DNA of 64,000 bases from Vibrio sp. 10N.286.49.B1 (GCF_002873335.1 NZ_MCUW01000004.1:28435-92434); one strand, 5' to 3'. Counted from the stretch's first letter, positions 46,493 to 56,070 are shown. The notes: generated by a model not told the origin, from the letters alone. Translations and numbers: made by a program.

Positions 46493-47256
46493 TGCTGTCT
46501 GTACAACACTTACAAGTTGCCTATGGTGACAACGTGATCATCGACGATCTCAGCTTGTCGATTCCTAAAGGTAAGATTACTGCCCTAATCGGCCCTAACG
46601 GGTGTGGAAAATCAACACTATTGAAGACCCTAGCACGCATTAATAAGGCTCAGTCTGGCAAGGTTCTACTTGATGATATTGCGCTTGATGGTATCCCCAC
46701 CAAACAATTGGCGCAGCGTTTGTCTTTACTGCCTCAGATCCACTCAACGCCGGAAGGCATCACCGTCAGAAAGCTGGTGGAATATGGACGTGCTCCGTAT
46801 ACGTCACACTGGGGGAAGTTGACAAAGGAAGATCGCGATATCGTTGAGCAATCCATGACCTCAACTGGCGTCCGTGAACTGGCCGATCAATCGGTTGATC
46901 GTTTATCTGGAGGGCAGCAACAACGCGCTTGGATCGCAATGATCATCGCACAAGATACCGATATCGTGATGCTCGACGAGCCAACGACTTATCTGGATCT
47001 GTCACATCAGATCGAGTTAATGAACCTAATGCATGACATGCATCAAAAAGGCAAAACCGTCATTGTCGTCTTACATGACCTCAATCAAGCGTGTCGATAC
47101 TGTGAACACCTCGTGGTGCTTGAAAAAGGAAAACTGATCGCTCAGGGCTCACCAAATCAAGTGTTTACTGAGTCAATGCTTCACCAAGTGTTTAACCTCG
47201 ATGCTATTGTGATTCAAGACCCTGTGTCTCAATCGCCTATGTGTATCGCTCGTTAA
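46492..47256 (+). CDS. fecE: Ferric-carboxylate ABC ATPase (FecE-like)
   Basis: About 254 residues from the ATG at 46492, with AAGGG six bases upstream; a TTG two codons earlier is less likely. Walker A GPNGCGKST, signature LSGGQQQRAWIA, Walker B IVMLDEPTTYLD, H-loop VLHDLN. It powers the FecCD permease. It ends the transporter operon; the receptor gene follows after 146 bases with its own Fur-like box. Confidence 0.9.
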   Translation: MLSVQHLQVAYGDNVIIDDLSLSIPKGKITALIGPNGCGKSTLLKTLARINKAQSGKVLLDDIALDGIPTKQLAQRLSLLPQIHSTPEGITVRKLVEYGRAPYTSHWGKLTKEDRDIVEQSMTSTGVRELADQSVDRLSGGQQQRAWIAMIIAQDTDIVMLDEPTTYLDLSHQIELMNLMHDMHQKGKTVIVVLHDLNQACRYCEHLVVLEKGKLIAQGSPNQVFTESMLHQVFNLDAIVIQDPVSQSPMCIAR

Positions 47257-47337
47257 TCCGACCCGAAAACCTTATTTGAATATCCAAGAGGGATAACACC
47301 CACTTGGATTGCTTTATGACGCGTCAATATTATCAAC

Positions 47338-47356
47338 CGTAATGATAATCACTATG
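47338..47356. promoter_or_regulatory. Fur-like box upstream of the receptor
   Basis: CGTAATGATAATCACTATG matches 15 of 19 positions of the Fur consensus by eye. It lies about 46 bases before the receptor start codon, which suggests an iron-repressed promoter separate from fecBCDE. Confidence 0.7.
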
Positions 47357-47402
47357 ACAATTAGAATTAATTTATATAAACCAGCAGTTTAAGGACACCA
47401 TT

Positions 47403-49637
47403 TTGAAACCGGCTCACTCCGTTAAGACAGGTCTATTTACCTTGTCTCTATTAGCATTAGCGATGAATACCTCTTACGCCGACACCCGTCAATTAGAGCA
47501 AAAAAACGAACCTATAGACACAAAAAAAACGGCCGAGGACAAGATGTCCGAACAAGAAGCAACGGAAAGCACTACGCCAGAGAGCATGGTGGTCACCGCA
47601 ACACGTTATAGCCAAGATACCGACAAAATCCCGGGGTCAATTTATGTTATTTCAAATGAAGAAATCAAACAGCAAACTGCGGTAAATGATGACTTAACCA
47701 GTGTCATTGCTAACCTCGTACCAGGCATGACCCCAAGCCGCCAAAAACTATCGAACCAGGGTGAGAACCTACGCGGCAGAACTGCATTGATCATGGTTGA
47801 TGGTGTCCCGCAAAACAACCCATTACGTAACGGTAACCGTTATGGTTATACAGTTGATCCTTCCATGGTTGAGCGTGTCGAAGTCGTTCAAGGTGCCAGC
47901 GCCGTACAAGGTAATGGGGCGACTGGCGGCATCATTAACTACGTCACCAAAAGCGCCAAACCTGGTGATAACTGGAAACAAACCATTGGTACGCGAGTCA
48001 CGTCTAACCTGAAAGATGACGGGACAGGTGGCAAGGTTTACTACAATCTGAAGCAGTACGACGAAGACTACGACTTGTTTATTGGCGGGTCATGGGAGCA
48101 GCAAGGCCTATACTACGACGGTAACGGCAACCCTATCGGCATGAATGCCATTCAAGGCGAAACTCAAGACTCAAATGCGACGAATTTCTTAGCAAAAGGT
48201 GGCTATAACTTTGATGGGGGCGATCAACGAGTCAGTTTCAGTGCCAGTCGTTTTCAGCTTAAAAGTAACCAAAATTATATCCCCGTGAAAGGCGACCATG
48301 TGAACGGCACTCCGGGTACCGTCGTGCGTGGCACACCAGATGGCGTTCCAACATCGAACTACGCTGAGCTATACAACTTCGGTTATGATCACTACAACTT
48401 CGCCGGCGGTGAATTAAAGTTCCAAGCATTTTACCAAGAGTTCGAAGCGGTTTATGGTCAAGCATCATGGTGGCCAACCGCTGATAAGCAAATGGATCAA
48501 GGCGCGATTGTCTCATCAAAGAAAGGGTTCAAACTTAGCTATGTCAGAACGGACATTCTGGGCCTAGATGACAGCTGGGTAATCGGTTTAGATGGTACGG
48601 AAGATTCAACCAAGCAAAAACTCATGCAATCGGGCAAAGACGTAACACCAGACATGATGTATCAAAGTCTTGCGCCTTTTGTTCAAGGTGACTTCCTGGT
48701 CTCTGATGCCCTTCGCTTATCTGGTGGCGTGCGTTTTGAAAACACGAGAGTAAAAGTCTCTGACGGACAAACGTTATGGGGGTATGGCAACGCGGGTCAT
48801 CGACAAGTCAACATCATTGGTGGTGACCAAGACTTTAGCCAAGCAGTCTTTAATGCTGGCGCCGTCTACGATTTCACCCCTTCGGTAAGTTCTTTCGTTG
48901 GCTTTAGCCAAGGTTTTGGCTTACCAGATATTGGTCGCGTATTACGCGGAAATTGGGTCGGAGGACCAAGTACACCACCCGCACCGGTAGGTGGCGCTCC
49001 GATTGATTTCAACACCATGCCAGCGGTAAAACCGGTGGTTACCGACAATTATGAAGTTGGGCTGAGTTATAGTGATGAAAAACTGCATATCAGTGGTAGT
49101 ACTTACATGTCTATTGCCAAAGATGGTGCTAACCTATCGCTCAACAGCGGCGGGACTTATGATGTCACTCGTCAACGCACCGACATCAAGGGCTATGAGC
49201 TAACGGCAACCTACAATGTATTAGCAAGCACCTCTATTCAATCTTTGTACTCTCACGTACAAGGGCAAGTAGACAGCACTGGAAATGGCAGTGTCGATAG
49301 CGATATGGACCTTAAAAACTTATCACCAGACCGACTACTTGTTGCTGTTAACCACAGCTTTTCTGACCAATTGAATGGTCGCGTGCAGTACAACCACATG
49401 TTCTCTCGTTCAAAAGCCGCCAATGGTGCAGGAGCCGCTCAGAATTTCGATGGCTACGGGCTGATGGACATTTCAATGTTTTATGACATGAACGGATACG
49501 GTCGAGTGAGCTTTGCCGTAGAAAACGTTCTGAACGAACAGTACATCAATTATTTCAGCCAAATCCGCAACCATTCTAGTTACTATTTCTCGGGCCGAGG
49601 ACAAACCTTTAGCCTAGGGTATGAACTCGATTTTTAA
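47403..49637 (+). CDS. TonB-dependent ferric siderophore receptor
   Basis: 744 residues from a TTG start with AAGGA seven bases upstream. Signal peptide (cleavage near SYADT), a TonB box-like MVVTATR, a plug domain (about 60-180; GENLRGRTALIMVDGVPQN, VEVVQGASAVQGNGATGG) and a 22-strand barrel ending in F. Only about 35 residues separate the signal peptide from the TonB box, so the FecA-type signalling domain is missing. It probably imports the substrate of the FecBCDE system just upstream, with energy from TonB-ExbBD. The exact siderophore is unknown. Confidence 0.9.
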   Translation: MKPAHSVKTGLFTLSLLALAMNTSYADTRQLEQKNEPIDTKKTAEDKMSEQEATESTTPESMVVTATRYSQDTDKIPGSIYVISNEEIKQQTAVNDDLTSVIANLVPGMTPSRQKLSNQGENLRGRTALIMVDGVPQNNPLRNGNRYGYTVDPSMVERVEVVQGASAVQGNGATGGIINYVTKSAKPGDNWKQTIGTRVTSNLKDDGTGGKVYYNLKQYDEDYDLFIGGSWEQQGLYYDGNGNPIGMNAIQGETQDSNATNFLAKGGYNFDGGDQRVSFSASRFQLKSNQNYIPVKGDHVNGTPGTVVRGTPDGVPTSNYAELYNFGYDHYNFAGGELKFQAFYQEFEAVYGQASWWPTADKQMDQGAIVSSKKGFKLSYVRTDILGLDDSWVIGLDGTEDSTKQKLMQSGKDVTPDMMYQSLAPFVQGDFLVSDALRLSGGVRFENTRVKVSDGQTLWGYGNAGHRQVNIIGGDQDFSQAVFNAGAVYDFTPSVSSFVGFSQGFGLPDIGRVLRGNWVGGPSTPPAPVGGAPIDFNTMPAVKPVVTDNYEVGLSYSDEKLHISGSTYMSIAKDGANLSLNSGGTYDVTRQRTDIKGYELTATYNVLASTSIQSLYSHVQGQVDSTGNGSVDSDMDLKNLSPDRLLVAVNHSFSDQLNGRVQYNHMFSRSKAANGAGAAQNFDGYGLMDISMFYDMNGYGRVSFAVENVLNEQYINYFSQIRNHSSYYFSGRGQTFSLGYELDF

Positions 49638-49658
49638 GCTATTAAGCTAGATATAATT

Positions 49659-49696
49659 AAGCCCTGAAAGTTAACAAACTCTCAGGGCTTTTTTTT
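49659..49696 (+). terminator. Terminator of the receptor gene
   Basis: AAGCCCTGA (49659-49667) pairs with TCAGGGCTT (49682-49690), followed by a run of T. Confidence 0.92.
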
Positions 49697-49744
49697 GCTT
49701 TGTAGTTCAATGGTAACGACTCAAGCATTACCCAACTCAGCGCG

Positions 49745-50737
49745 TTAAATTTGTGCCAACAGCCATTGTTTGGTCTCGGCGTCGGTAAATGCGCCTTCAA
49801 CACTGTTGCGGTAGATATGAGCATAATCATCAGCCGATAGGTTAAACTGCTCAATCACCTTTTGCACTTCTTTTGTCATGGTCGTATTTGAGACGGTGCG
49901 ATTATCGGTATTAATCGTCACTGGAATGCCTTGCTGGCGGAAAGATTCAACGGGATGAACGTCTATACTCTCAACCGCTTTAGTTTGTACGTTACTACTT
50001 GGACAAGTTTCAAGAGCAACTTGTTTTTCGTGTACTAGGTCAAAAGCCTGCTGATGCGTGGCAATATGGATACCATGCCCCACTCGCTCAGCGCCCAGCA
50101 TTGTGATGGCATCAAAGACATTCTGTCCTTCGCCTTGCTCACCAGCATGAATCGTCACATTTAATCCTTTCTCTTTCGCGTACTGGGCGAAAGGAATAAA
50201 TTTCTCACAAAAGCCGGGCTCTTCACCACCTGCAAGATCAAACGCCGCTACGCCTTTACCTAAATATTGTGCGCCAACATCGATCACATCTTTGATCTCA
50301 CCGGTCGGCATATGGCGTAACAGAGACAAAATAATATTGCCTTTAATGCCATGCGCCTCTTCAGCGCGTTTCATACCGCTAACAACGCTAGCAATAATCT
50401 CTTCAATAGACAGGCCTTTCTCACGATGCAGAAGGGGCCCAAAGCGCACTTCCATATACTTAACATTCTCTAACGCTGCATCTTCATAAACTTCAAAGGC
50501 AATACGCTCGATAGCTTCTTTGGTTTGCATCACAGACAATGGCAAATCAAAGCGCTTTAGATACTCCATCAGATCGGTACAAGTTTCTGGTGCAATCATC
50601 AGATCACGAATCACGTCCACATCGGTACTTGGTAACGACACACCTTGCTGCGCGGCAAGTTCAACAATCGTTTCTGGTCTGACACTACCATCGAGGTGAC
50701 AATGCAGATCAATTTTCGGTAATGCGTGGTAATTCAT
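49745..50737 (-). CDS. add: Adenosine deaminase
   Basis: 330 residues from the ATG at 50737, with GAGAG upstream; an in-frame GTG four codons earlier is the alternative. Zinc and catalytic residues appear in [30 protein letters not shown] and [10 protein letters not shown]. It deaminates adenosine and deoxyadenosine to inosine forms. This is the canonical Add branch, unlike the type-2 enzyme at 32866. Divergent from gntR. Confidence 0.93.
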   Translation of the reverse strand: MNYHALPKIDLHCHLDGSVRPETIVELAAQQGVSLPSTDVDVIRDLMIAPETCTDLMEYLKRFDLPLSVMQTKEAIERIAFEVYEDAALENVKYMEVRFGPLLHREKGLSIEEIIASVVSGMKRAEEAHGIKGNIILSLLRHMPTGEIKDVIDVGAQYLGKGVAAFDLAGGEEPGFCEKFIPFAQYAKEKGLNVTIHAGEQGEGQNVFDAITMLGAERVGHGIHIATHQQAFDLVHEKQVALETCPSSNVQTKAVESIDVHPVESFRQQGIPVTINTDNRTVSNTTMTKEVQKVIEQFNLSADDYAHIYRNSVEGAFTDAETKQWLLAQI

Positions 50738-50944
50738 TCTAACTCTCACTCTTTTTATTTTTTAAACGATGATATTTTTTGCTCATTAAATAGCGTAGCG
50801 CATACTTTGAGCAGCAAACATACACGATTCAATGGCCCCTTGCACACGCAAAAAGCCACGCAAACGTATGCGCTCAAAAAATAATAAACGCCCTGCTTCA
50901 CTATTACGGGACACGATGTACAAGCATTTGGATTTAGACTAGAT

Positions 50945-50978
50945 TCAATGATAATGTTACATGTAACATTATCATTGA
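50945..50978. promoter_or_regulatory. 34-bp perfect palindrome containing a GntR operator
   Basis: The two 17-base halves are exact reverse complements (centre between 50961 and 50962). The core ATGTTACATGTAACAT (50954-50969) fits the gluconate repressor operator of E. coli; the arms TCAATGATA and TATCATTGA extend the symmetry. It ends 18 bases before the gntR GTG, so autoregulation is likely. Confidence 0.85.
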
Positions 50979-50996
50979 TTAGTCAGGCATAATTCA

Positions 50997-51995
50997 GTGG
51001 AACAAAAAGGTCGTCCCACCCTACAAGACATCGCCGATCAAGTTGGCGTAACAAAAATGACGGTATCGCGCTTCATGCGTAATCCCGACTCAGTGGCACT
51101 TAAAACGCGAGTCAAGATTGCCAAAGTTGTAGAAGAAGTGGGGTATATCGAGAACAGAGCGCCTGCGATGCTATCTAAGGCATCGAGTAAAGCGATTGGG
51201 ATTTTATTGCCGTCGCTCTCTAACCAAATTTTCGCATCATTTGTTCAAGGCATCGAGGCGGTCACTAAAGCGCACGGATACGATACATTGATTGCTCATT
51301 TTGGTTACGATGAACAAGAGGAAGAAAACAAGGTCGCCTCATTACTATCTTATCAAGTCGATGCGCTCATTCTAACGGAAAGCCACCACACAAAACGCAC
51401 CCTACAAATGATTAAAACCGCTAACATCCCAGTGGTTGAGACCATGGAATTGCCCGAGAACCCGATTGATATGGCCGTTGGGTTAGATCATATTGAAGCA
51501 TCTTATCAAGCCGTAAAACAGATGATCATCAAAGGGCGAACGTCGATAGCCTACTTTGGTGCACGGCTAGATACCCGTACTCAGCTTCGTATGCAAGGTT
51601 ACGATAAGGCCATGAGCGAAGCTGGATTAGAAATTAAACATATCCTTACAGGCTCGCACTCTAGCTTCTCTCTAGCCTCTGAATTGCTTGATATGGCACT
51701 AGCACAATACCCTGATATCGATGGCGTATTTTGCACCAATGATGACCTGGCAATTGGCACTATCTTAACCGCGCAGCAACGGAATATTTTAGTTCCTGAC
51801 GACCTCGCAGTAGTGGGTTACAACGCATTAGATATCGGACAAGCGATTCACCCTAGGCTCATCAGTGTTGATACGCCTCGCTACGAAATTGGTGAAAAAA
51901 GCGCACAACTGCTGATTGCTGCTTTAAAAGGCGAGCGCCCGAAACAACGCAGTTACGACTTGGGACACCAGCTAACATCAGGGGCTAGCCTCTAA
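50997..51995 (+). CDS. gntR: Gluconate operon repressor GntR (LacI family)
   Basis: 332 residues from a GTG start. The helix-turn-helix PTLQDIADQVGVTKMTVSRF is followed by a sensor domain very close to E. coli GntR (RAPAMLSKASSKAIGILLPS, DGVFCTNDDLAIG). It represses gluconate genes until gluconate binds. Matching operators lie before its own gene and before gntK at 56071. It is separated from edd-gntK by an outer-membrane protein gene and yaiL. Confidence 0.94.
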   Translation: MEQKGRPTLQDIADQVGVTKMTVSRFMRNPDSVALKTRVKIAKVVEEVGYIENRAPAMLSKASSKAIGILLPSLSNQIFASFVQGIEAVTKAHGYDTLIAHFGYDEQEEENKVASLLSYQVDALILTESHHTKRTLQMIKTANIPVVETMELPENPIDMAVGLDHIEASYQAVKQMIIKGRTSIAYFGARLDTRTQLRMQGYDKAMSEAGLEIKHILTGSHSSFSLASELLDMALAQYPDIDGVFCTNDDLAIGTILTAQQRNILVPDDLAVVGYNALDIGQAIHPRLISVDTPRYEIGEKSAQLLIAALKGERPKQRSYDLGHQLTSGASL

Positions 51996-52006
51996 CTGCC
52001 TCGAAA

Positions 52007-52081
52007 CCAGCATCTTAGTCGCCATAACCTCAGTTGCCATATTCTAAGCAACCATACTTTCGGTAACCGCATATTCGACAT
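52007..52081. repeat. 15-bp degenerate tandem repeat after gntR
   Basis: Five 15-base units begin at 52007, 52022, 52037, 52052 and 52067: CCAGCATCTTAGTCG, CCATAACCTCAGTTG, CCATATTCTAAGCAA, CCATACTTTCGGTAA, CCGCATATTCGACAT. They start 12 bases after the gntR stop. Confidence 0.83.
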
Positions 52082-52237
52082 CCACAATAGGCAGCATTGC
52101 TGCCTATTGTCACACAATGTGACACCATCCTTACAGACCCAGACATTCCCTACACAGATATAAACACTCCAAATCATTACAATGCTGCGCAAATCACAAC
52201 ATCCTTATAAATACAATTTTAAAGAATAGGTTTCAGA

Positions 52238-52810
52238 ATGAAAAAAGCAGTGGCTCTAGCACTATGTACCGCATTTGCCTCAAGCGCTTATGCAGGCGCA
52301 ACTGACTCGGGTGTCTATATTGGCGGTGGGTTTGGTCTTACAGAAAGTAAGATGGAAAATGTCGATGAATCTCGCTTTCCAACATTGGACGGTGAGCGAG
52401 CGTTCAAAGTGTACGGGGGCTATCAATTCAACCGTATCGTGGCAATTGAAGCCGGTTATACGCATTACGGTAAATTAGGTACGTCATCAGACACCGATGC
52501 TTCCGCAAGCCCAACTAGCTTGTCGTTAGCGGCAAACCTTGGCTACACGTTCGATATCGGTCTTCGCCCATTTGCGACAATTGGTTTATCTCGTGTTGGA
52601 ATGGAGCTTAAAGATAATGGCCAAACGAAGGATGATTGGGCGACGGGGTTGCGTTACGGCGTGGGAGTTGAGTACTCACCTCAAATGATTGACGGCCTTG
52701 CGATGCGCCTTGCTTACGAAATGGATGCATTCAATGTAGAAGTGGCACCAGACAACACCGACGTATTTACTGTTGGTGGCCTATATCTAGGCGCTTCATA
52801 CAAGTTCTAA
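52238..52810 (+). CDS. Small outer-membrane beta-barrel protein
   Basis: 190 residues. A signal peptide (MKKAVALALCTAFASSAYAG) is followed by alternating amphipathic strands (GVYIGGGFGLTESK, KVYGGYQFNRIVAIEAGY) and a C-terminal Phe, as in OmpA-like eight-stranded barrels. There is no periplasmic peptidoglycan-binding domain. Function unknown. It has its own promoter region and a bidirectional terminator. Confidence 0.85.
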   Translation: MKKAVALALCTAFASSAYAGATDSGVYIGGGFGLTESKMENVDESRFPTLDGERAFKVYGGYQFNRIVAIEAGYTHYGKLGTSSDTDASASPTSLSLAANLGYTFDIGLRPFATIGLSRVGMELKDNGQTKDDWATGLRYGVGVEYSPQMIDGLAMRLAYEMDAFNVEVAPDNTDVFTVGGLYLGASYKF

Positions 52811-52834
52811 TCCGTCATCGCTAGATGAGTAACT

Positions 52835-52867
52835 AAAAAGACCGCTGAACATTCAGCGGTCTTTTTT
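52835..52867. terminator. Bidirectional terminator between the OMP gene and yaiL
   Basis: AAAAAGACCGCTGAA (52835-52849) pairs with TTCAGCGGTCTTTTT (52852-52866) around a very short loop, with A and T runs serving both strands. Confidence 0.92.
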
Positions 52868-52882
52868 ATTTCAGAGTGACGG

Positions 52883-53401
52883 TTACCACATCAAATCATC
52901 GGGTATCGCGTATTCTGCGTATGGGTCATCTTCCGCTAGGACTTCTTCTTTAACATCATTCTCGAGTACTGTCGTCGAATCACGTTCAGCAATTTTCTTC
53001 GCCACAATCGTCGGAATCACAACGTAAGTCTCTTCATAACGCGCAATCGATAAAATGCCTTTCGCTAACTGATCTCGCGTCTCTTGCACGACGTACAGGG
53101 ATTTCACTAGGTTACCATCCGTGAAATTGTATTTAATATCACCGTGCTTGTTGTCTATCTTGTTCATATTGAGCAGCTGCTTAACCTGAGCAAGAATTTC
53201 CTTGCTCAACACCAACTCATCACGCTCTTTATTCAGCTGTTTATCACGCTCAACCTGCGCGGCTTTATTTTCTTCCACAGCGGCTTTAGCTTCACGGGCT
53301 TGAACACGAGACTTCTTTGAGCCTTTCTTGGCTTTTTTCAGTTTCTTCTCGTTAACTAAACCAGCTTTTAGCATCTGTTCTTGGAGACTTAGTTTGGACA
53401 T
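52883..53401 (-). CDS. yaiL: YaiL family (DUF2058) protein
   Basis: 172 residues from the ATG at 53401 (MSKLSLQEQMLKAGLVNEKK), the usual family start; the longer frame is not supported. A basic coiled N-terminal half (KKLKKAKKGSKKSR) is followed by a globular domain with YNFTDGNLVKSLYV and ARYEETYVVIP. Annotated elsewhere as a nucleoprotein or polynucleotide-associated protein; function unknown. The acidic C-terminus is DDPYAEYAIPDDLMW. Confidence 0.9.
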   Translation of the reverse strand: MSKLSLQEQMLKAGLVNEKKLKKAKKGSKKSRVQAREAKAAVEENKAAQVERDKQLNKERDELVLSKEILAQVKQLLNMNKIDNKHGDIKYNFTDGNLVKSLYVVQETRDQLAKGILSIARYEETYVVIPTIVAKKIAERDSTTVLENDVKEEVLAEDDPYAEYAIPDDLMW

Positions 53402-53582
53402 AAATAACAGGCCTATAAAAATTTCATTATCTGCTGCGATGATCCCAAGAAATGACGCGTTGAGCAAGCCTGAATAGCAACTTTCCTGCTATGTATAGAT
53501 AAAAGTGACTGAAACCACTCGTGTAAAACCATCGCATAAAGCAATTTTACAAAAACAATGACACAACACAATTACACAAAAC

Positions 53583-53619
53583 AAAAAGAGCCTGCCAAGA
53601 TAAACTCAAGCAGGCTCTA
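53583..53619 (-). terminator. Terminator of gntK-edd
   Basis: AGAGCCTGC (53587-53595) pairs with GCAGGCTCT (53610-53618). On the minus strand the stem is followed by TTTTTG. It lies about 75 bases after the edd stop. Confidence 0.8.
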
Positions 53620-53694
53620 CAAATGACTCAGACAAGCCGTGGGTTCGTCTGGCTCTTTGATATTTGAATATATGGACGGGTAATCAAACGCTTT

Positions 53695-55491
53695 CTATAC
53701 GATAAAGCTCGCGCCTTCTTGTGCACTCGATACGCTACTACGCATCACTGAGAATAGGTTACGCCCCCATTCTTGTTGTTGTGATTCCGTATTTACCACC
53801 GCCGGCGTTCGTCCTGTCATATCGGTCAGGTTTTCTAACGTTCCTGTCTGACAATCCAAGCGAATAATGTCGCCTTCTTGTACTAACCCGATCACGCCGC
53901 CGCGCACCGCTTCTGGTGACATATGAATGGCCGATGGAATCTTACCTGAGGCGCCCGAGAGACGGCCATCAGTCACCAGTGCCACTTGGTGTCCTGCTTT
54001 TTGAATATTACCGAGAATCGGCATCAACTTATGCAGTTCAGGCATACCATTAGCGGCTGGGCCATTATGCGTCACCACAATCATGCAATCTTGGTTAAGC
54101 TCGCCATCATGGTACGCTTTTTCAACATCATGCTGAGATCGAAACACCTTGGCAGGCGCTTCAATCACCCGATAATCTTCCGATACCGCAGAGACCTTAA
54201 TGACCGACGTCCCCAAGTTCCCATTGAGAACCTTCGTCCCACCACTTTGACTAAACTGCTCATCAAATCGTGAGATCACAGCGCCATCCGTCGACTCCTC
54301 AACGGGCGTCCAAATCAATTCTTCACCTTGTAAACTTGGCAGCGACATTTGGTCTGCAAATGACCCAAAGACAGGTTGAACATCTCGGTGCAGTAAGGAT
54401 TCCGAATCTAGACGTTTCAGTAATGCCGGTACCCCACCTGCGTCATGGAAGGCATTCACATCAGCCGGGCCATTTGGATAGACTTTAACCAGTAACGGCA
54501 CGACATCTGACAGGTCGCTCATATCCTGCCACGTTAAAATAATACCTGCCGCTTTTGCGACCGCAACCATATGAATGGTGTGATTCGTAGAACCACCGGA
54601 AGCAAGCAGTGCAATCACCCCATTGACGATATTCTTTTCATCCACCACTTTATATAACGGTCGATAATTTGGCGTAGCTTTCGCCATTGAGGCTATCGAT
54701 ACCGCTGCAGACTTTGTCAGTGCATGTCGCAGTGCGGTATCGGGTTGAACAAAGGCAGAACCCGGAAGCATCAATCCCATAGACTCAAAAACAAGCTGGT
54801 TAGTATTGGCAGTACCATAAAAAGTGCAGGTACCCGGTGAATGATAAGCGCTGCATTCCATCTTTAATAACGCATCATCACCCACTTCACCCGAGACATA
54901 TTTCTGGCGAACATCGACTTTCTCTTCGTTACTGATGCCTGTTTTCATTGGCCCAGCTGGGACGAAAGCCGTGGGTAAATGACCGTAAGTCAATGCCCCC
55001 ATCAATTGCCCCGGCGCAATTTTGTCACAGATACTGAGCAGTAATGTAGAATCAAATACGTTGTGACTCAGTGAAATCGCCGTGGCTTGTGCAATCACAT
55101 CGCGGGAAAAGAGTGACATGTCCATACCCGGTTGACCCTGCGTCACGCCATCACACATTGCTGGTACTACGCCAGCGACTTGCGCCGTATGGCCATACTC
55201 AGACAGCGCCACTTTAATCTCTTGTGGGTACCCTAAATACGGTTGGTGTGCGCTCAGCATATCGTTATACGACGACACCAAACCAACGTTTGAACGAGTA
55301 AAATTGAGAATTTGATTTTTTTCGCTCTGGCAAGAGGCAGCAACCGCATGAGCTAAGTTACCACATGACAATTGAGTGCGACCTTTGCCCAATGATTCCT
55401 GGCGCTTCATCGCCTCAAGATACTGACTTCTTAACACTTTACTGCGCTCAATAATGCGCGAGGTGACCTCTCTGACTACTTGATTAACCAC
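53695..55491 (-). CDS. edd: 6-phosphogluconate dehydratase
   Basis: 598 residues from a GTG at 55491 with a TGGAGG ribosome site six bases upstream. Its first eight bases overlap the end of gntK, implying translational coupling. IlvD/Edd family: the Fe-S ligands are in MCDGVTQGQPGMD and SPGTCTFYGTANTNQ, with GGSTNHTIH and VTDGRLSGASGK later. It converts 6-phosphogluconate to 2-keto-3-deoxy-6-phosphogluconate in the Entner-Doudoroff path. The partner aldolase gene (eda) is not in this window. Confidence 0.96.
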   Translation of the reverse strand: MVNQVVREVTSRIIERSKVLRSQYLEAMKRQESLGKGRTQLSCGNLAHAVAASCQSEKNQILNFTRSNVGLVSSYNDMLSAHQPYLGYPQEIKVALSEYGHTAQVAGVVPAMCDGVTQGQPGMDMSLFSRDVIAQATAISLSHNVFDSTLLLSICDKIAPGQLMGALTYGHLPTAFVPAGPMKTGISNEEKVDVRQKYVSGEVGDDALLKMECSAYHSPGTCTFYGTANTNQLVFESMGLMLPGSAFVQPDTALRHALTKSAAVSIASMAKATPNYRPLYKVVDEKNIVNGVIALLASGGSTNHTIHMVAVAKAAGIILTWQDMSDLSDVVPLLVKVYPNGPADVNAFHDAGGVPALLKRLDSESLLHRDVQPVFGSFADQMSLPSLQGEELIWTPVEESTDGAVISRFDEQFSQSGGTKVLNGNLGTSVIKVSAVSEDYRVIEAPAKVFRSQHDVEKAYHDGELNQDCMIVVTHNGPAANGMPELHKLMPILGNIQKAGHQVALVTDGRLSGASGKIPSAIHMSPEAVRGGVIGLVQEGDIIRLDCQTGTLENLTDMTGRTPAVVNTESQQQEWGRNLFSVMRSSVSSAQEGASFIV

Positions 55492-55996
55492 GTGAAACCT
55501 CCAGAGCAATCGCTGCTTTCGTTACCACTTCATCCATCGTACAGTCGATATTAACAACCACCGTTTGTGGTTCTGTATCTGGGCGTTCCAACGCATCAAA
55601 CTGACTTTTCACCATGTTTTCTTTCATAAAATGGCCCGAACGATTACGCATACGCTCAAGGATCAAATCATAACTACCATCTAAAAATAGAAAAGTAACA
55701 TGTTCATTACCCTCTCGAATTTGATCTCGGTAGTGGCGTTTTAATGCAGAGCAAACAATGATGCCGTGTTCATTTTTGCTTTCAAGGCTATAGGCCGCAT
55801 CGCGGATGCGCTCCAACCAAGGGGCACGGTCATCGTCGTTAAGTGGCTCACCTGATACCATTTTTTGAATATTCGCTCGTGGATGAAGATCATCACCATC
55901 GATAAACTTGCGGCCCAATTTCTGCGCCAACATTGCCCCTATTGTGGTTTTTCCTGATGCGCACACGCCCATCACTATTACACTGCTACCCGCCAT
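55484..55996 (-). CDS. gntK: Gluconokinase
   Basis: 170 residues. The P-loop GVCASGKTTIG (residues 10-20) binds ATP; DGDDLHPRANIQKM contacts gluconate, and CSALKRHYRDQIR follows, as in E. coli GntK/IdnK. It phosphorylates gluconate to 6-phosphogluconate for Edd. It is the first gene of gntK-edd; GntR operators and a CRP-like site lie 75-130 bases upstream. Confidence 0.95.
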   Translation of the reverse strand: MAGSSVIVMGVCASGKTTIGAMLAQKLGRKFIDGDDLHPRANIQKMVSGEPLNDDDRAPWLERIRDAAYSLESKNEHGIIVCSALKRHYRDQIREGNEHVTFLFLDGSYDLILERMRNRSGHFMKENMVKSQFDALERPDTEPQTVVVNIDCTMDEVVTKAAIALEVSRG

Positions 55997-56070
55997 ATTC
56001 TTATTCCTTAATCCAAGCCTACGTTGAATCCTGATTTTAATTAATTCGTCAATATGGGTTTATATTATGC

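Noticed and set aside
51992..52192. Minus-strand open frame across the 15-bp array after gntR
   Set aside because: Trp-rich pattern is explained by the repeat itself; no ribosome site and no known relative.
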